From GCA-2733415 sp965178635 (GTDB lineage Bacteria > Bacteroidota > Bacteroidia > Flavobacteriales > Flavobacteriaceae): a DNA stretch of 64,000 bases. The stretch lies in the NCBI GenBank assembly GCA_965178635.1, contig CBCXVT010000034.1:88228-152227 (forward strand), given 5' to 3'. Position 1 is the first letter of the stretch; each line of letters starts with the position of its first letter. The notes beneath the pieces were generated by a model, which ran no database searches, was not told where the DNA came from, and saw only the letters and a list, made by a program, of their open reading frames with translations. The position numbers and the translations under genes are program-made. Below are positions 63,597 to 64,000 of the stretch, piece by piece.

Positions 63597-64000
63597 ATGA
63601 AAACAAAATATAGAAATAATGGTGCAGTTGGTGCTTTATTAGATGAATATGAAAAAAGTATAACTGAGCTTAAGAACGTAATTTTAAATTTAACGACATC
63701 TGAATTAACTAATATAGTTGATAACGAAACTAAAGATGAAGATTGCAAATCTATTCAAACAATACTAAGTCATGTTGTTGAATCGGGTTACACATATGTT
63801 ATTGAAATACGGAAATCACTTAGTGAAAATGTAAATTATATCAGCAAAGACATATTGAGTTCAACTCAGGAATATGCAGTTGCTTTGGATAAAATGTTTG
63901 CGTATAACGAAAAACTATTTGAAGATTACCCATACATAAAACTTGAAGAATATGATCCAAATAAAAAGTTTGAGGTACGTTGGGGACAAAAATATGATGT
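63597..64000 (+). CDS. DinB-like protein (cassette 4), 5' part
   Basis: Open from ATG 63597 to the right edge (134 codons seen). It begins MKTKYRNNGAVGALLDEYEKS. The pattern TILSHVVESGYTYVIEIRK matches the first His-bearing helix of DinB-type four-helix bundles. The gene runs out of the window. It follows repeat 3 by 26 nt and lies in the same orientation as the other cassette genes. Function of most DinB-like proteins (metal-dependent thiol transferases) is unknown here. Confidence 0.7.
   Translation, partial: MKTKYRNNGAVGALLDEYEKSITELKNVILNLTTSELTNIVDNETKDEDCKSIQTILSHVVESGYTYVIEIRKSLSENVNYISKDILSSTQEYAVALDKMFAYNEKLFEDYPYIKLEEYDPNKKFEVRWGQKYD

Larger units (their letters stand above)
59909..64000 (+). 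mobile_element. Integron-like gene-cassette array (at least four cassettes)
   Basis: Four units in one orientation, separated by three related repeats of about 120-136 bp. The first 8-9 bases of each unit are the exact complement of the first bases of the repeat that ends the same unit: GTTGGCAA/TTGCCAAC, GTTACCTG/CAGGTAAC and GTTGTAAAA/TTTTACAAC. This is the rule expected when cassettes are inserted at the GTT point of an attC site. No integrase or attI is in the window; the array runs off the right edge. Confidence 0.72.

Noticed and set aside
1..64000. CRISPR array, rRNA, tRNA, transposase or phage genes
   Set aside because: No regularly spaced short repeats, no rRNA or cloverleaf-like segment recognised by eye, and no transposase or phage protein among the frames.

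Overview
The window is AT-rich DNA from a member of the Bacteroidota, most likely a marine Flavobacteriaceae species. The signs are a fused CcoN-CcoO oxidase subunit, a T9SS-sorted cupredoxin, promoters of the TAnnTTTG type, few Shine-Dalgarno sequences, DUF3822-rsmD at the left edge, and the protein families in general. It reads as the respiratory and denitrification region of a facultatively anaerobic chromosome, followed by housekeeping genes and the start of an integron-like cassette array.

Layout. 1-4.4 kb: end of a DUF3822 gene, rsmD, a PLP decarboxylase, anaerobic hemN, a CBS protein. 4.5-13.0 kb (minus): cbb3 oxidase and its assembly genes (ccoS-NO-Q-P-G-H, a SafE-like protein, ccoI). 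13.1-17.2 kb: a Crp/Fnr regulator, an outer-membrane channel, ric (di-iron repair protein) and an unknown His-rich membrane protein. 17.3-23.6 kb (minus): periplasmic nitrate reductase (napD, napA, a tetraheme napB, a tetraheme lipoprotein, NrfC-like and NrfD-like quinol module). 23.8-29.3 kb: molybdenum cofactor genes. 29.4-30.2 kb: ruined nrdD. 30.3-40.5 kb: norC, norB, cytochrome c, nirK fused to cytochrome c, norQ, norD, a PAS/hemerythrin protein, norE, a small subunit, and a second highly divergent norC/norB-like pair. 40.5-50.4 kb: Rrf2 regulator, a PLP enzyme of the Cys/Met family, ADP-forming acyl-CoA synthetase, nadA-nadB, an unknown 600-residue protein, SCO and a SUMF1-like protein. 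50.5-59.9 kb: polyamine genes, small housekeeping genes, rnpB, dnaX, miaE. 59.9-64 kb: cassette array.

How it works together. Nitrate goes to nitrite (Nap), NO (NirK) and N2O (Nor); no N2O reductase lies in the window. Moco genes supply NapA, and the cbb3 oxidase covers low oxygen. A palindrome, TGAY-N4-RTCA, stands in front of nearly all of these operons. At eleven promoters its centre lies 36.5 nt from the last base of a -7 element on the same strand (37.5 nt at moeA). This strongly suggests one regulon run by the Crp/Fnr protein at 13.1 kb. The same box also marks hemN, the PLP decarboxylase, nadAB, the acyl-CoA synthetase, the porin, the SUMF1/SCO pair and the unknown 600-residue protein.

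Most notable: (1) the regulon; (2) a second NorB-like protein that has lost three FeB-site residues and one low-spin heme histidine; (3) the cassette array, whose junctions obey the integron complementarity rule; (4) six conserved genes each broken by a single +1 shift, so either these are sequence errors or the genes are decaying.
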